Source: Tannerella sp.
GTDB lineage: Bacteria; Bacteroidota; Bacteroidia; Bacteroidales; Tannerellaceae
Direction: 5' to 3'
Assembly (NCBI GenBank): GCA_031279875.1
Contig: JAITHS010000146.1
Coordinates: 1 to 6,549 of the forward strand
Length of the DNA stretch: 6,549 bases
Part shown: positions 1 through 5,557 of the stretch, in pieces
Layout: each line of letters starts with the position of its first letter
How positions within the stretch are numbered: position 1 is the first letter of the stretch
Notes under the pieces: generated by a model
Databases searched by the model: none
Told to the model about the DNA's origin: nothing
What the model saw: the letters and a program-made list of their open reading frames with translations, nothing else
Program-made: the position numbers and the translations under genes

Positions 1-492
1 GATACGTTTGACGATAAGTCTAATTATTACCATCATTACAGGTTTGTTGACCATGACAACAATGACGACAAGTTGGACGATATGCAGTTAGTTGTTGTTG
101 AACTGCCGAAGTTTGTACCAACAACATTAACCGCAAAGAAGATGACGATTTTGTGGTTACGCTTCCTCAACGAAACGGAAGGCGAGCATGAGATACCGCG
201 TGAACTGATTGAAAATGAAGAGATCGGTCGCGCCGTAGAGATGTGTCGCAAAGCAGCGTTCAGCAAGGAAGAATTGTCTTACTATGAGAGGCTTGAAGAC
301 GCCTTAATATCTTACTATACATTGATGTATGACGCCAAAAAAGACGCGCTGGCTATTATAGAAGAGCAAAACAAGGCGTTGGAAGAGAAAGACAAGGCGT
401 TGGAAGAGAAAGACAAGGCGTTAGAAGAGAAAGACAAGGCGTTGGAAGAAAAAGACCTTGAAATAAAACGTTTACTGGCCCAATTGAAATGA
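1..492 (+). CDS. Rpn / PD-(D/E)XK nuclease-family transposase-like protein, C-terminal part (5' end outside window)
   Basis: The frame is open from base 1 to the TGA at 490-492 and gives 163 residues, so the start and the catalytic N-terminal nuclease core lie upstream. The visible part has the family's conserved strand and turn (VVVELPKF, residues 31-38). It is followed by the W-L-x-F-L segment and an acidic/basic helical region (EEIGRAVEMC, then KEELSYYERLEDAL), which matches the C-terminal half of the PF12784-type 'PD-(D/E)XK nuclease family transposase' group. The protein ends in a charged coiled coil of four KALEEKD heptads plus one degenerate unit. Family members are DNA endonucleases linked to RecA-independent recombination and are usually multicopy in Bacteroidota genomes; that role is known for the family and not shown here. 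An internal TTG at 73 could be called as a start, but the conserved sequence before it argues that it is not the real one. No hairpin terminator follows. Confidence 0.8.
   Translation, partial: DTFDDKSNYYHHYRFVDHDNNDDKLDDMQLVVVELPKFVPTTLTAKKMTILWLRFLNETEGEHEIPRELIENEEIGRAVEMCRKAAFSKEELSYYERLEDALISYYTLMYDAKKDALAIIEEQNKALEEKDKALEEKDKALEEKDKALEEKDLEIKRLLAQLK
373..456 (+). repeat. Four 21-bp in-frame tandem repeats (heptad KALEEKD)
   Basis: Units lie at 373-393, 394-414, 415-435 and 436-456. The first two are identical. The third differs by one silent base (TTG to TTA, Leu) and the fourth by one silent base (GAG to GAA, Glu). Each unit encodes one coiled-coil heptad, so gain or loss of a unit keeps the frame and changes only the coil length. 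The near-identity points to recent expansion by slippage or unequal recombination. Confidence 0.95.
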
Positions 493-619
493 GAAAAAAA
501 GTTGTAGTACCCCATAGTTGAAATCAAAAATCACTATCAAACTGATTACAAGATGATTACATCCCTGTAAAATGCAAGTTGGATTCAGTCTCCGGATAGA
601 GCAATCAATATCAACAATA

Positions 620-633
620 GTCCCGCATGGGAC
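620..633. repeat. Short palindrome GTCCC-GCAT-GGGAC
   Basis: Five-base perfect arms (620-624 and 629-633) flank a 4-base loop. It is too short and lacks a T-run, so it is unlikely to be an intrinsic terminator. It could be a protein-binding site or the core of a REP-like dispersed repeat. Confidence 0.5.
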
Positions 634-672
634 GACACTTGATTACGCCACATACAAGGGTTGTTTTTGCTG

Positions 673-710
673 AAAACCGCTTGCAGGGTTTAAAACCACT
701 GCAAGGGTTT
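673..710. repeat. Two tandem 19-bp imperfect direct repeats, each quasi-palindromic
   Basis: Units 673-691 and 692-710 abut and match at 15 of 19 positions. Each begins AAAACC and ends GGGTTT, so each unit can also fold on itself (AAACC against GGTTT). Such an arrangement is seen in binding sites and in ends of small mobile elements. No function can be assigned from one copy. Confidence 0.5.
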
Positions 711-771
711 GGGATACGATACCGCCGAATACCCTGTACGTCATTGCGAGCAAAACACATAAGCATATTCG

Positions 772-1434
772 TTACCATTCTACCGCTTGCAGGCCGTTTT
801 GGATAAGGTATGCGTTGGCATGGGAAAAGTGATGATTGCCGAAAAAGCCGCGTGAGGCGGACAGGGGAGATGGGTGGGGCGATTTGAGGACGAGGTTTTG
901 CGTGGGGTCGATGATTGCGCCTTTGTTTTGCGCGTATGCACCCCAGAGGATATAGACGATGTTTGTGCGGTGAACGGCGAGGCGATTGATTACAGCGTCG
1001 GTAAACGTTTCCCAGCCGCGTTTTTGATGCGAACCGGCGGCGTGCGCCCTGACCGTCAGAGTGGCATTGAGCAGCAGGACGCCCTGGTCTGCCCAGCGTG
1101 TCAGGTTCCCGCTTGACGGTATGGCGACGCCGATGTCGGCATATATTTCTTTGAAGATGTTTTGCAGCGACGGCGGAAAGCGTACTCCGTCCTGAACGGA
1201 GAAGCACAAACCATGCGCCTCTCCCGGTTCGTGGTACGGATCTTGACCGAGCAACACTACTTTGACGCGGTTGAATGGGCAGTGATTGAAAGCGTTAAAG
1301 ATTAGCCCCGCAGGGGGATAAACAGTCGTTGAAGCATATTCATTACGCACAAAATCAGTCAGTTGAATGAAATACGGCTTCTCAAATTCGTCGGAAAGGA
1401 CTTCTTTCCATTCGGGTTCGATTTTTACTTCCAT
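772..1434 (-). CDS. ung: Uracil-DNA glycosylase (family 1)
   Basis: This 220-aa protein is full length for the family. It removes uracil from DNA as the first step of base excision repair, in the cytoplasm. The active-site motifs are intact: GQDPYH at residues 63-68 with catalytic Asp65, the LCFSV segment with Phe79 that stacks on uracil, LLNATLTV with Asn123 for uracil recognition, and HPSPLSA at 187-193 with catalytic His187. These positions are almost the same as in the E. coli enzyme. The ATG at 1434 lies inside the last codons of the upstream terC-family gene (10-bp overlap), so the two are probably co-transcribed and translationally coupled. It is the last gene of the nusB-trpA-terC-ung cluster. 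The TAA at 772-774 follows a C-terminus ending in a Trp (AVEW), which I recall as common in related Ung proteins, so no truncation is apparent. Confidence 0.97.
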   Translation of the reverse strand: MEVKIEPEWKEVLSDEFEKPYFIQLTDFVRNEYASTTVYPPAGLIFNAFNHCPFNRVKVVLLGQDPYHEPGEAHGLCFSVQDGVRFPPSLQNIFKEIYADIGVAIPSSGNLTRWADQGVLLLNATLTVRAHAAGSHQKRGWETFTDAVINRLAVHRTNIVYILWGAYAQNKGAIIDPTQNLVLKSPHPSPLSASRGFFGNHHFSHANAYLIQNGLQAVEW

Positions 1435-2207
1435 TTCTTTTTCATTTTCATATTAAGCATCTCGACGCCGAGCGAGAACGCTATGGCAAAATAGATATAA
1501 CCTTTTGGTATTGCGGAGATTGTGTTGCCCAAAACGGAAAGGTGAGCCAGATGTCCGGCTTCGACGAGCAATGTTACTCCGATGAGTATCAAAAACGCCA
1601 GCGCAAGCATCTGAACGGTAGGATGTTCGTTGACAAAACGGCTTACGGGAGCGGAGAAAAACAGCATGATGCCGACTGTAACGACGATAGCGGTTATCAT
1701 TATAATCATAGCGCCGCCGTAGCCGAACTCGTCGAAACTGACCATTCCGATAGCCGTCAGCACGCTGTCGATAGAGAAAACGAGGTCTAACAACACTATT
1801 TGCAGTATTATTCCGGCGATAGTGCTTTTGCTGTCGTTGAGACGCGGAACATCGTCGGGCTGTTCTTCGAGTTTGTGGTGTATCTCGCTGACGCTTTTGT
1901 AGAGCAAAAACAGTCCGCCGAGCATGATGATAATGCTCTGACCGTTAATCGATAACGAGAAATATGCTGTCTCGAAAACAAACAGCGGTTGCGTCAGTTT
2001 GATGAGCAGCGAGACGCCGAACAGGAGGGCTATCCTGCCTGCCATAGCGAGCAGCAAACCGATGTTGCGCATGCGCGACTGCTGCTCTTTCGGGGCTTTC
2101 GATGACATTATCGACAGAAATATGATGTTGTCGATGCCCAGCACGACTTCAAGGAAAACAAGCGTCAAAAACGCTATCCATGCTTCGGGGCGTAATAAAA
2201 TATCCAT
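1425..2207 (-). CDS. TerC-family integral membrane protein
   Basis: This 260-aa polytopic membrane protein has about seven hydrophobic segments, near residues 9-33, 48-70, 90-104, 128-153, 164-185, 197-217 and 232-250. Two acidic repeat motifs mark the TerC/Alx/YgdQ superfamily: EVVLGIDNIIF at 20-30 (Glu20, Asp26) and LLDLVFSIDSVL at 139-150 (Asp141, Asp147). The family is associated with export of manganese or other metal ions and with metalation of secreted enzymes. The actual substrate here is unknown, and the protein need not confer tellurite resistance. It ends in a lysine-rich cytoplasmic tail (KMKKKWK). Its ATG starts 9 bp after the trpA stop, and its 3' end overlaps ung by 10 bp, so it sits inside an operon-like cluster without its own evident promoter. 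Confidence 0.93.
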   Translation of the reverse strand: MDILLRPEAWIAFLTLVFLEVVLGIDNIIFLSIMSSKAPKEQQSRMRNIGLLLAMAGRIALLFGVSLLIKLTQPLFVFETAYFSLSINGQSIIIMLGGLFLLYKSVSEIHHKLEEQPDDVPRLNDSKSTIAGIILQIVLLDLVFSIDSVLTAIGMVSFDEFGYGGAMIIMITAIVVTVGIMLFFSAPVSRFVNEHPTVQMLALAFLILIGVTLLVEAGHLAHLSVLGNTISAIPKGYIYFAIAFSLGVEMLNMKMKKKWK

Positions 2208-2210
2208 AAA

Positions 2211-2234
2211 TAGTGGTTAGTTATTAGTGGTTAG
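2211..2234. repeat. 10-bp direct repeat TAGTGGTTAG at the trpA/terC junction
   Basis: Two exact copies (2211-2220 and 2225-2234) are separated by 4 bp. On the coding (minus) strand they read CTAACCACTA. They span the last codons of trpA (the LTTNN tail), its stop codon and the short gap before the terC-family ATG. The low-complexity C-terminal tail of TrpA is therefore produced by this repeat. Confidence 0.85.
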
Positions 2235-2999
2235 TGATTTTAGCAGCGCGGTTATGGCGTCTTGCGGCGAGGATGTTTCGGCTTGTAGAGTAACAAACCG
2301 GCTGCCGATGATAGCGCCGGAAGCGTTGTCGCAGGCGGCGCGGAAGGTGTCGCAGTTGCTTATTCCGAAGCCTATCATGCGGGGATTACGCAGGTTCATG
2401 GCGTTTATTCGCTTGAAATACTGCTGTTTGCTGTCGTCAAACGATTTCTGGGCGCCTGTTACGGCTGCCGACGATACCATGTAAATAAAGCCGTCGGTAT
2501 GTTGGTCGATGAAACGGATGCGCTCGTCGGACGTTTCGGGTGTTATAAGCATGATGACTTTTACATCGTAACGCTCCGCAAGCGGCTTAATATCACGCAG
2601 ATAGTCATCAAACGGCAGGTCTGGGATGATGCAGCCGTCGATACCGCACTCTGCGCACGAACGGAAAAATGCCTCAAAACCGTATCGCATCACGGGGTTG
2701 AGATAGCCCATCAAAAGCAGCGGGAGTTGCACCGCAGGACGGACGTTACGCAGTTGCGAAAATAGTTTGCCAAGCGACATTCCGTTGCGTAGTGCTTCGG
2801 TAGCGGTGTTTTGGATAACCGGCCCGTCTGCCATCGGATCGCTGAATGGGATACCGATTTCGAGCATCTTAACGCCGTTGTTTTCAAGCGTTCGGATCAC
2901 TTCGACAGTGTTGTCGGGCTGCGGGTAGCCGGCACAAAAATAGATTGAGAGAAGGTCGCGTTGACCGGAGTTGAAAAGTGTTGTAATTCTGTTTGCCAT
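2217..2999 (-). CDS. trpA: Tryptophan synthase alpha chain
   Basis: At 260 aa this is a normal-length (beta/alpha)8 barrel. It cleaves indole-3-glycerol phosphate to indole and glyceraldehyde 3-phosphate, and indole is channelled to the TrpB subunit for the last step of tryptophan synthesis. The signature LEIGIPFSDPMADGPVIQ lies at residues 46-63 and contains both catalytic acids, Glu47 and Asp58 (Glu49/Asp60 in Salmonella). The PDLPFDDY loop (126-133), VSSAAVTGAQ (175-184) and the phosphate-binding GFGIS (210-214) and IIGSRFV (230-236) segments are all present. It lies 23 bp after nusB and 9 bp before the terC-family gene, with no other trp gene beside it, so its partner TrpB must be encoded elsewhere. 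The final residues (LTTNN) come from a short DNA repeat and are unlikely to matter for function. Confidence 0.97.
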   Translation of the reverse strand: MANRITTLFNSGQRDLLSIYFCAGYPQPDNTVEVIRTLENNGVKMLEIGIPFSDPMADGPVIQNTATEALRNGMSLGKLFSQLRNVRPAVQLPLLLMGYLNPVMRYGFEAFFRSCAECGIDGCIIPDLPFDDYLRDIKPLAERYDVKVIMLITPETSDERIRFIDQHTDGFIYMVSSAAVTGAQKSFDDSKQQYFKRINAMNLRNPRMIGFGISNCDTFRAACDNASGAIIGSRFVTLQAETSSPQDAITALLKSLTTNN

Positions 3000-3022
3000 A
3001 ATTGTTTGGTATTCAACGGCTA

Positions 3023-3943
3023 TTATTTTAACAGTATATTTTCTTTCCGCAGTTCGGCGATGATAGATTCGAGAACGCCGTTAATAAAAACTCCGCTTTT
3101 CGGAGTGCTGTAATACTTTGCCGCGTCGATATACTCGTTGAGCGACACGCTGATAGGGATAGTCGGGAAATGAATAATCTCCGTTATTGCTAACTGCATG
3201 ATAATCATATCCATAGGAGCTACTCGTTCGGCTTCCCAGTTGCAGGCGTGTGAGTTGACGCGCTTGCGGTAGTCGTCGCCGTTAAGGATGGTTTGTTTGA
3301 ATAATTTGAAAACATATTCGCGGTCGGATTCGTTGTTAAACATCGGTATCAGTAAGTTAAGAGCGTCGGGACTGTCTTTGAGATGCTTTATTGTCTTGAT
3401 AACAAACGATTCTACGATTTCGATTTCTTCGTTCCAGTAGATACATTTTTCTTCAAGCAGTTCGTCGATAACTTCGTTGTTGGTAATGAGTTTCTTAAAC
3501 ACTTTGCGCCAAAATTCGCGGTCGGTCTCGAAATTGTCTTCCGGCGCATTGAGATATTCTTCGTAAATATCTGATTTCAAGATTGTTTCAAGAACGGTTT
3601 TAATTATCTCCGTATCTTCAAAAGGCGACACATGATATTGCTTATCGTAGGCTTTGAGGTGTTCATTAATGCTGATAACATGCGCCAAACGGTTGTTAAC
3701 AAGGCGCATGTCGGGGTTCAAGTCTTCCTCTGTCGGCATATACTTGTTACGTCGCGAATCTATTTGACGTTCGTGGTAGCGCGTTACCTCAACTATGAGC
3801 ATCAGCAGATAGTGGTAAAGGTCATACGACTTACGCAGACTTTGCAGCAGTTCGTTTTCTGCCGATTTCATGTCATTCTCTTTCAAATAGTACGCATAAA
3901 CGATTTGCAGTACCTTGATACGGATTAAAACTCTATTAATCAT
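3023..3943 (-). CDS. nusB: Transcription antitermination factor NusB (long Bacteroidota form)
   Basis: This 306-aa protein carries a C-terminal NusB fold. The signature runs from Trp236 and Arg240 (WEAERVAPMDMIIMQLAITEI) through the conserved IP-x-S-V-S-L-NEYIDAAKYY stretch (residues 262-278) to FINGVLESI at 286-294. NusB binds boxA RNA with S10/NusE and supports antitermination of rRNA operons. The N-terminal half begins like canonical NusB (MINRVLIRIKVLQIVYAYY) but then continues with a charged helical extension to about residue 170. Classical NusB is roughly 140 aa; the long version is usual in Bacteroidota, so this is not a fusion artefact. The ATG at 3943 has an A/T-rich leader without Shine-Dalgarno, and a promoter-like element lies about 35 bp upstream. 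It is the first gene of the minus-strand cluster with trpA, the terC-family gene and ung. Confidence 0.93.
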   Translation of the reverse strand: MINRVLIRIKVLQIVYAYYLKENDMKSAENELLQSLRKSYDLYHYLLMLIVEVTRYHERQIDSRRNKYMPTEEDLNPDMRLVNNRLAHVISINEHLKAYDKQYHVSPFEDTEIIKTVLETILKSDIYEEYLNAPEDNFETDREFWRKVFKKLITNNEVIDELLEEKCIYWNEEIEIVESFVIKTIKHLKDSPDALNLLIPMFNNESDREYVFKLFKQTILNGDDYRKRVNSHACNWEAERVAPMDMIIMQLAITEIIHFPTIPISVSLNEYIDAAKYYSTPKSGVFINGVLESIIAELRKENILLK

Positions 3944-3978
3944 TTGTTTAATATAACGACAATAATATATTTCGGCTG

Positions 3979-3986
3979 CGAAGATA
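3979..3986 (-). promoter_or_regulatory. Putative -7 element for nusB cluster
   Basis: On the minus strand this reads TATCTTCG, one mismatch from the Bacteroidota -7 consensus TAnnTTTG. It would place the transcript start roughly 30 bp before the nusB ATG. No clear TTG -33 element is visible at the expected spacing, so the call is tentative. Confidence 0.4.
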
Positions 3987-4026
3987 GTAAAAATTTTTGA
4001 TATAACGTTTCTTTTTACAAAAAAAA

Positions 4027-4057
4027 TTGTTTTTCTAAAAAAAAAATCCTAATTTTG
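4027..4057 (+). promoter_or_regulatory. Bacteroidota-type promoter for the PUR-family gene
   Basis: A TTG at 4027-4029 and a perfect -7 element TAATTTTG at 4050-4057 are separated by 20 bp, close to the sigma-ABfr consensus spacing of about 19. The start codon follows 31 bp after the -7 element, and the leader is A-rich without a Shine-Dalgarno site. Confidence 0.65.
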
Positions 4058-4088
4058 CGGCGTTACTAACAAAAGAAAACGAATTTTT

Positions 4089-4388
4089 ATGAAAGATTTT
4101 TACCGGTCGGAAGACCACGAAGACAGAGAAGAAAGAAGACTTTTTTCGAGAGTAGTAAAAGCAGGGCCGAGGACTTACTTTTTTGACGTTAAAAAAAATC
4201 GCAGAAACGATTATTTCATCGTCATTACCGAGAGTAAGCGCAATCTTGTCGGTGAATCCGAACCGCTGACGTTCGAGAAACACAAAATACAACTCTTCTA
4301 TGAAGATATTTCCAAGTTCATGTCGGCGATGAAAGATGTAGTGTCTTATGTGCGGGAACGGGAAACGGAATCGATAGAAAGTGAGTGA
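4089..4388 (+). CDS. PUR-family (DUF3276, PUR-alpha-like) DNA/RNA-binding protein
   Basis: This small, charged protein of 99 aa matches the bacterial PUR-alpha-like group (formerly DUF3276), which folds as a single PUR (Whirly-like) domain and dimerises. Characterised homologues, such as the Borrelia protein, bind single-stranded DNA and RNA and can regulate transcription or translation. Visible hallmarks are the N-terminal charged lead, then LFSRVVKAGPRTYFFDVKK (residues 18-36), DYFIVITESKR (41-51) and a C-terminal helix around FYEDISKFMSAMKDVVSYV (70-88). The tail is acidic (ETESIESE). It is transcribed divergently from nusB from its own promoter, and converges on the ferredoxin gene, so it seems monocistronic. 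The target nucleic acid is unknown. Confidence 0.88.
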   Translation: MKDFYRSEDHEDREERRLFSRVVKAGPRTYFFDVKKNRRNDYFIVITESKRNLVGESEPLTFEKHKIQLFYEDISKFMSAMKDVVSYVRERETESIESE

Positions 4389-4433
4389 AATTCGTTCCGG
4401 CCAACGACGAATACCATGTTCGAGTTGCCGACT

Positions 4434-4477
4434 AAAAAAACTTACCCCTCAACCACGCTAAAAATGCGATTGAGGGG
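4434..4477 (-). terminator. Rho-independent terminator of the ferredoxin gene
   Basis: Perfect 8-bp arms CCCCTCAA (4445-4452) and TTGAGGGG (4470-4477) enclose a 17-base loop with a small inner CGC/GCG pairing. Read on the minus strand, the stem is followed after 4 bases by a run of seven T (4434-4440), as expected for termination of ferredoxin transcription. There is no T-run on the plus-strand side, so it may act only weakly on the convergent PUR-family transcript. Confidence 0.75.
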
Positions 4478-4505
4478 ACAAGTCATAATAGTGTTTCTCT
4501 AATTG

Positions 4506-4673
4506 TTATGCCGGATTGATTGCTTCAGTCGGACAAGCGTCTGCGCAAGTCCCGCAATCGGTACACATATCAGGGTCGATCTTATAAATATCGCCTTCTG
4601 AAATAGCTCCTACCGGACATTCATCAATACATGTACCGCAAGCGATACAATCTTCACTAATTAAATAAGCCAT
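4506..4673 (-). CDS. 2[4Fe-4S] bacterial-type ferredoxin
   Basis: The minus strand encodes a complete 55-aa protein from the ATG at 4673 to the TAA at 4506-4508, beginning MAYLISEDCIACGTC. Two CxxCxxCxxxCP motifs are intact: Cys9, 12, 15, 19 with Pro20, and Cys37, 40, 43, 47 with Pro48. They hold two cubane clusters in the classic clostridial-type fold. It is a small soluble electron carrier, which suggests low-potential anaerobic metabolism such as pyruvate:ferredoxin oxidoreductase or hydrogenase; the actual partner cannot be told from here. A consensus promoter lies upstream and a hairpin terminator downstream, so it is a self-contained single-gene transcript. Its short length makes it easy to miss with a minimum-ORF cutoff. 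Confidence 0.97.
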   Translation of the reverse strand: MAYLISEDCIACGTCIDECPVGAISEGDIYKIDPDMCTDCGTCADACPTEAINPA

Positions 4674-4704
4674 AATTTTTTTGTTTTTTATTATTTATCG
4701 GCCG

Positions 4705-4712
4705 CAAAGGTA
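4705..4712 (-). promoter_or_regulatory. -7 element of the ferredoxin promoter
   Basis: The minus strand reads TACCTTTG, a perfect match to TAnnTTTG, placed 31 bp before the ferredoxin ATG. The -33 region is A/T-rich and lacks a clean TTG at the ideal distance. Confidence 0.65.
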
Positions 4713-4742
4713 ATACTTTTTTTTTTGTTATTAGCATTTTTG

Positions 4743-4772
4743 TTGAAAAATTTTACAAAAACAATAACTTTG
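4743..4772 (+). promoter_or_regulatory. Canonical Bacteroidota promoter of porT
   Basis: TTG at 4743-4745, a 19-bp spacer and TAACTTTG at 4765-4772 match the -33/-7 consensus exactly. Transcription would begin around 4780, leaving a leader of about 15 bases before the ATG at 4794. This rules out the longer open frame from 4725 as the true start. Confidence 0.8.
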
Positions 4773-4793
4773 CCCTTATTCCGTTATTCAATT

Positions 4794-5504
4794 ATGATAC
4801 GGTTGAACAGGACAGTATGCGTGTTTGCAGCATTATTAACGGCTTTTTCGGTCATGTCGCAAACACGAAAAGTACAAAATCAGCCATACGCCGACCACAA
4901 GTTGTATCACTTTGGTTTTCACGTAGGACTGCATGCGCAGGATTTGTTGCTGACAAACAATGGTTTAGCAGATGAAAACGGGATTGTACGGTTTGCGGAA
5001 ATACCCGATTATTCGCCGGGTTTCAGCGTAGGGGTGATTGGCGACTTGTTTCTAAATCCTTACATGAACCTGCGCCTTACGCCGACGCTGCATTTCGGCG
5101 ACAAGACGCTTCGGTACGTATTTTCCGACAATCGCGAGCCTAAAGACATAAGCGTCAGGTCAAATTATTTGTCGATGCCTTTGGAACTGAAAATCAGTTC
5201 GATGCGTAACAATAACATGCGCCCCTACATCATCGGAGGACTTTACGGCGACCTCGACCTCGGACGCAAACGTGGTGCCGAAATACTGCTCGGACAGATG
5301 GATTATGGCTTTGAGTTCGGTTTCGGATGTACGTTCTACATGCCGTTTTTTCGCTTTTCGCCGGAGTTGAAGTTTAAGTTCGGACTGACAAACATCCTTG
5401 AACATAACCGCGAAGACCTTACTAACGATGCCGACAAAATATTTGCCAACTCAATTAGCAAAGCAACTGCCAGAATGGTCGTGCTGGTGTTTAATTTTGA
5501 GTAA
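4794..5504 (+). CDS. porT: PorT-family type IX secretion system outer-membrane beta-barrel protein
   Basis: This 236-aa protein starts with a Sec signal peptide (MIRLNRTVCVFAALLTAFSV, cleavage probably near residue 22) and continues as amphipathic beta-strands ending in an aromatic C-terminal strand (VLVFNFE). As far as I can judge by memory, the pattern follows Porphyromonas gingivalis PorT: HKLYHFGFHVGLHAQDLL after the signal peptide, NPYMNLRLTPTLHFG at 88-102, a RSNYLSMPLELKISS strand pair, RPYIIGGLYGDLDLGRK near 143-159 and a terminal strand. PorT is required for secretion of cargo with C-terminal signal domains (for example gingipains) and for gliding in relatives. The open frame extends upstream to a TTG at 4725, but the promoter lies inside that extension, so the ATG at 4794 is preferred. 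A generic outer-membrane barrel of the PorT-like group is the alternative. Confidence 0.8.
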   Translation: MIRLNRTVCVFAALLTAFSVMSQTRKVQNQPYADHKLYHFGFHVGLHAQDLLLTNNGLADENGIVRFAEIPDYSPGFSVGVIGDLFLNPYMNLRLTPTLHFGDKTLRYVFSDNREPKDISVRSNYLSMPLELKISSMRNNNMRPYIIGGLYGDLDLGRKRGAEILLGQMDYGFEFGFGCTFYMPFFRFSPELKFKFGLTNILEHNREDLTNDADKIFANSISKATARMVVLVFNFE

Positions 5505-5528
5505 AAATATTGTTCGGCATGATTTTTG
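5495..5528 (+). promoter_or_regulatory. Weak candidate promoter for the zinc metallopeptidase gene
   Basis: A TTTTG at 5495-5499, inside the last codons of porT, and GATTTTTG at 5521-5528 resemble the -33/-7 pair. There is one mismatch in the -7 element and the spacer is about 21 bp. The gene may instead be read through from porT, 53 bp upstream. Confidence 0.3.
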
Positions 5529-5557
5529 CAGATTATTAAAATATAAAATAAATTATT

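Larger units (their letters stand above)
493..771. other. Non-coding region between the convergent Rpn-like gene and ung, with short repeats
   Basis: No convincing gene is seen on either strand in these 279 bases. It holds a pair of TGATTACA copies 11 bp apart (543-550 and 554-561), a GTCCC/GGGAC palindrome (620-633) and a 19-bp tandem pair (673-710). A 12-mer at 676-687 (ACCGCTTGCAGG) recurs exactly at 782-793 inside the 3' end of ung. The density of short repeats next to an Rpn-type gene suggests part of a dispersed repeat or a decayed mobile sequence, but this is inference. No T-tract hairpin that would end either convergent gene was recognised. Confidence 0.5.

Noticed and set aside
373..456. 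Possible CRISPR-like array
   Set aside because: The units abut without spacers, are in frame and encode a heptad coil, so this is a protein-coding tandem repeat.
874..1116. Plus-strand 80-aa open frame inside ung
   Set aside because: It is the antisense shadow of the conserved glycosylase and shows no start context or family motif.
611..1207. 198-aa minus-strand open frame overlapping ung and the non-coding region
   Set aside because: It is an alternative frame across ung, rich in Arg, Pro and Cys with no recognisable domain. The ung frame carries all active-site motifs.
1425..2207. Tellurite resistance operon
   Set aside because: Only one TerC-family gene is present with no terA, terB, terD or terE neighbours, so a general membrane metal-homeostasis role is more likely.
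4390..4412. ATTCGT/ACGAAT inverted repeat just after the PUR-family stop codon
   Set aside because: The stem is short and has no T-run, so it does not qualify as a terminator; it may be chance.
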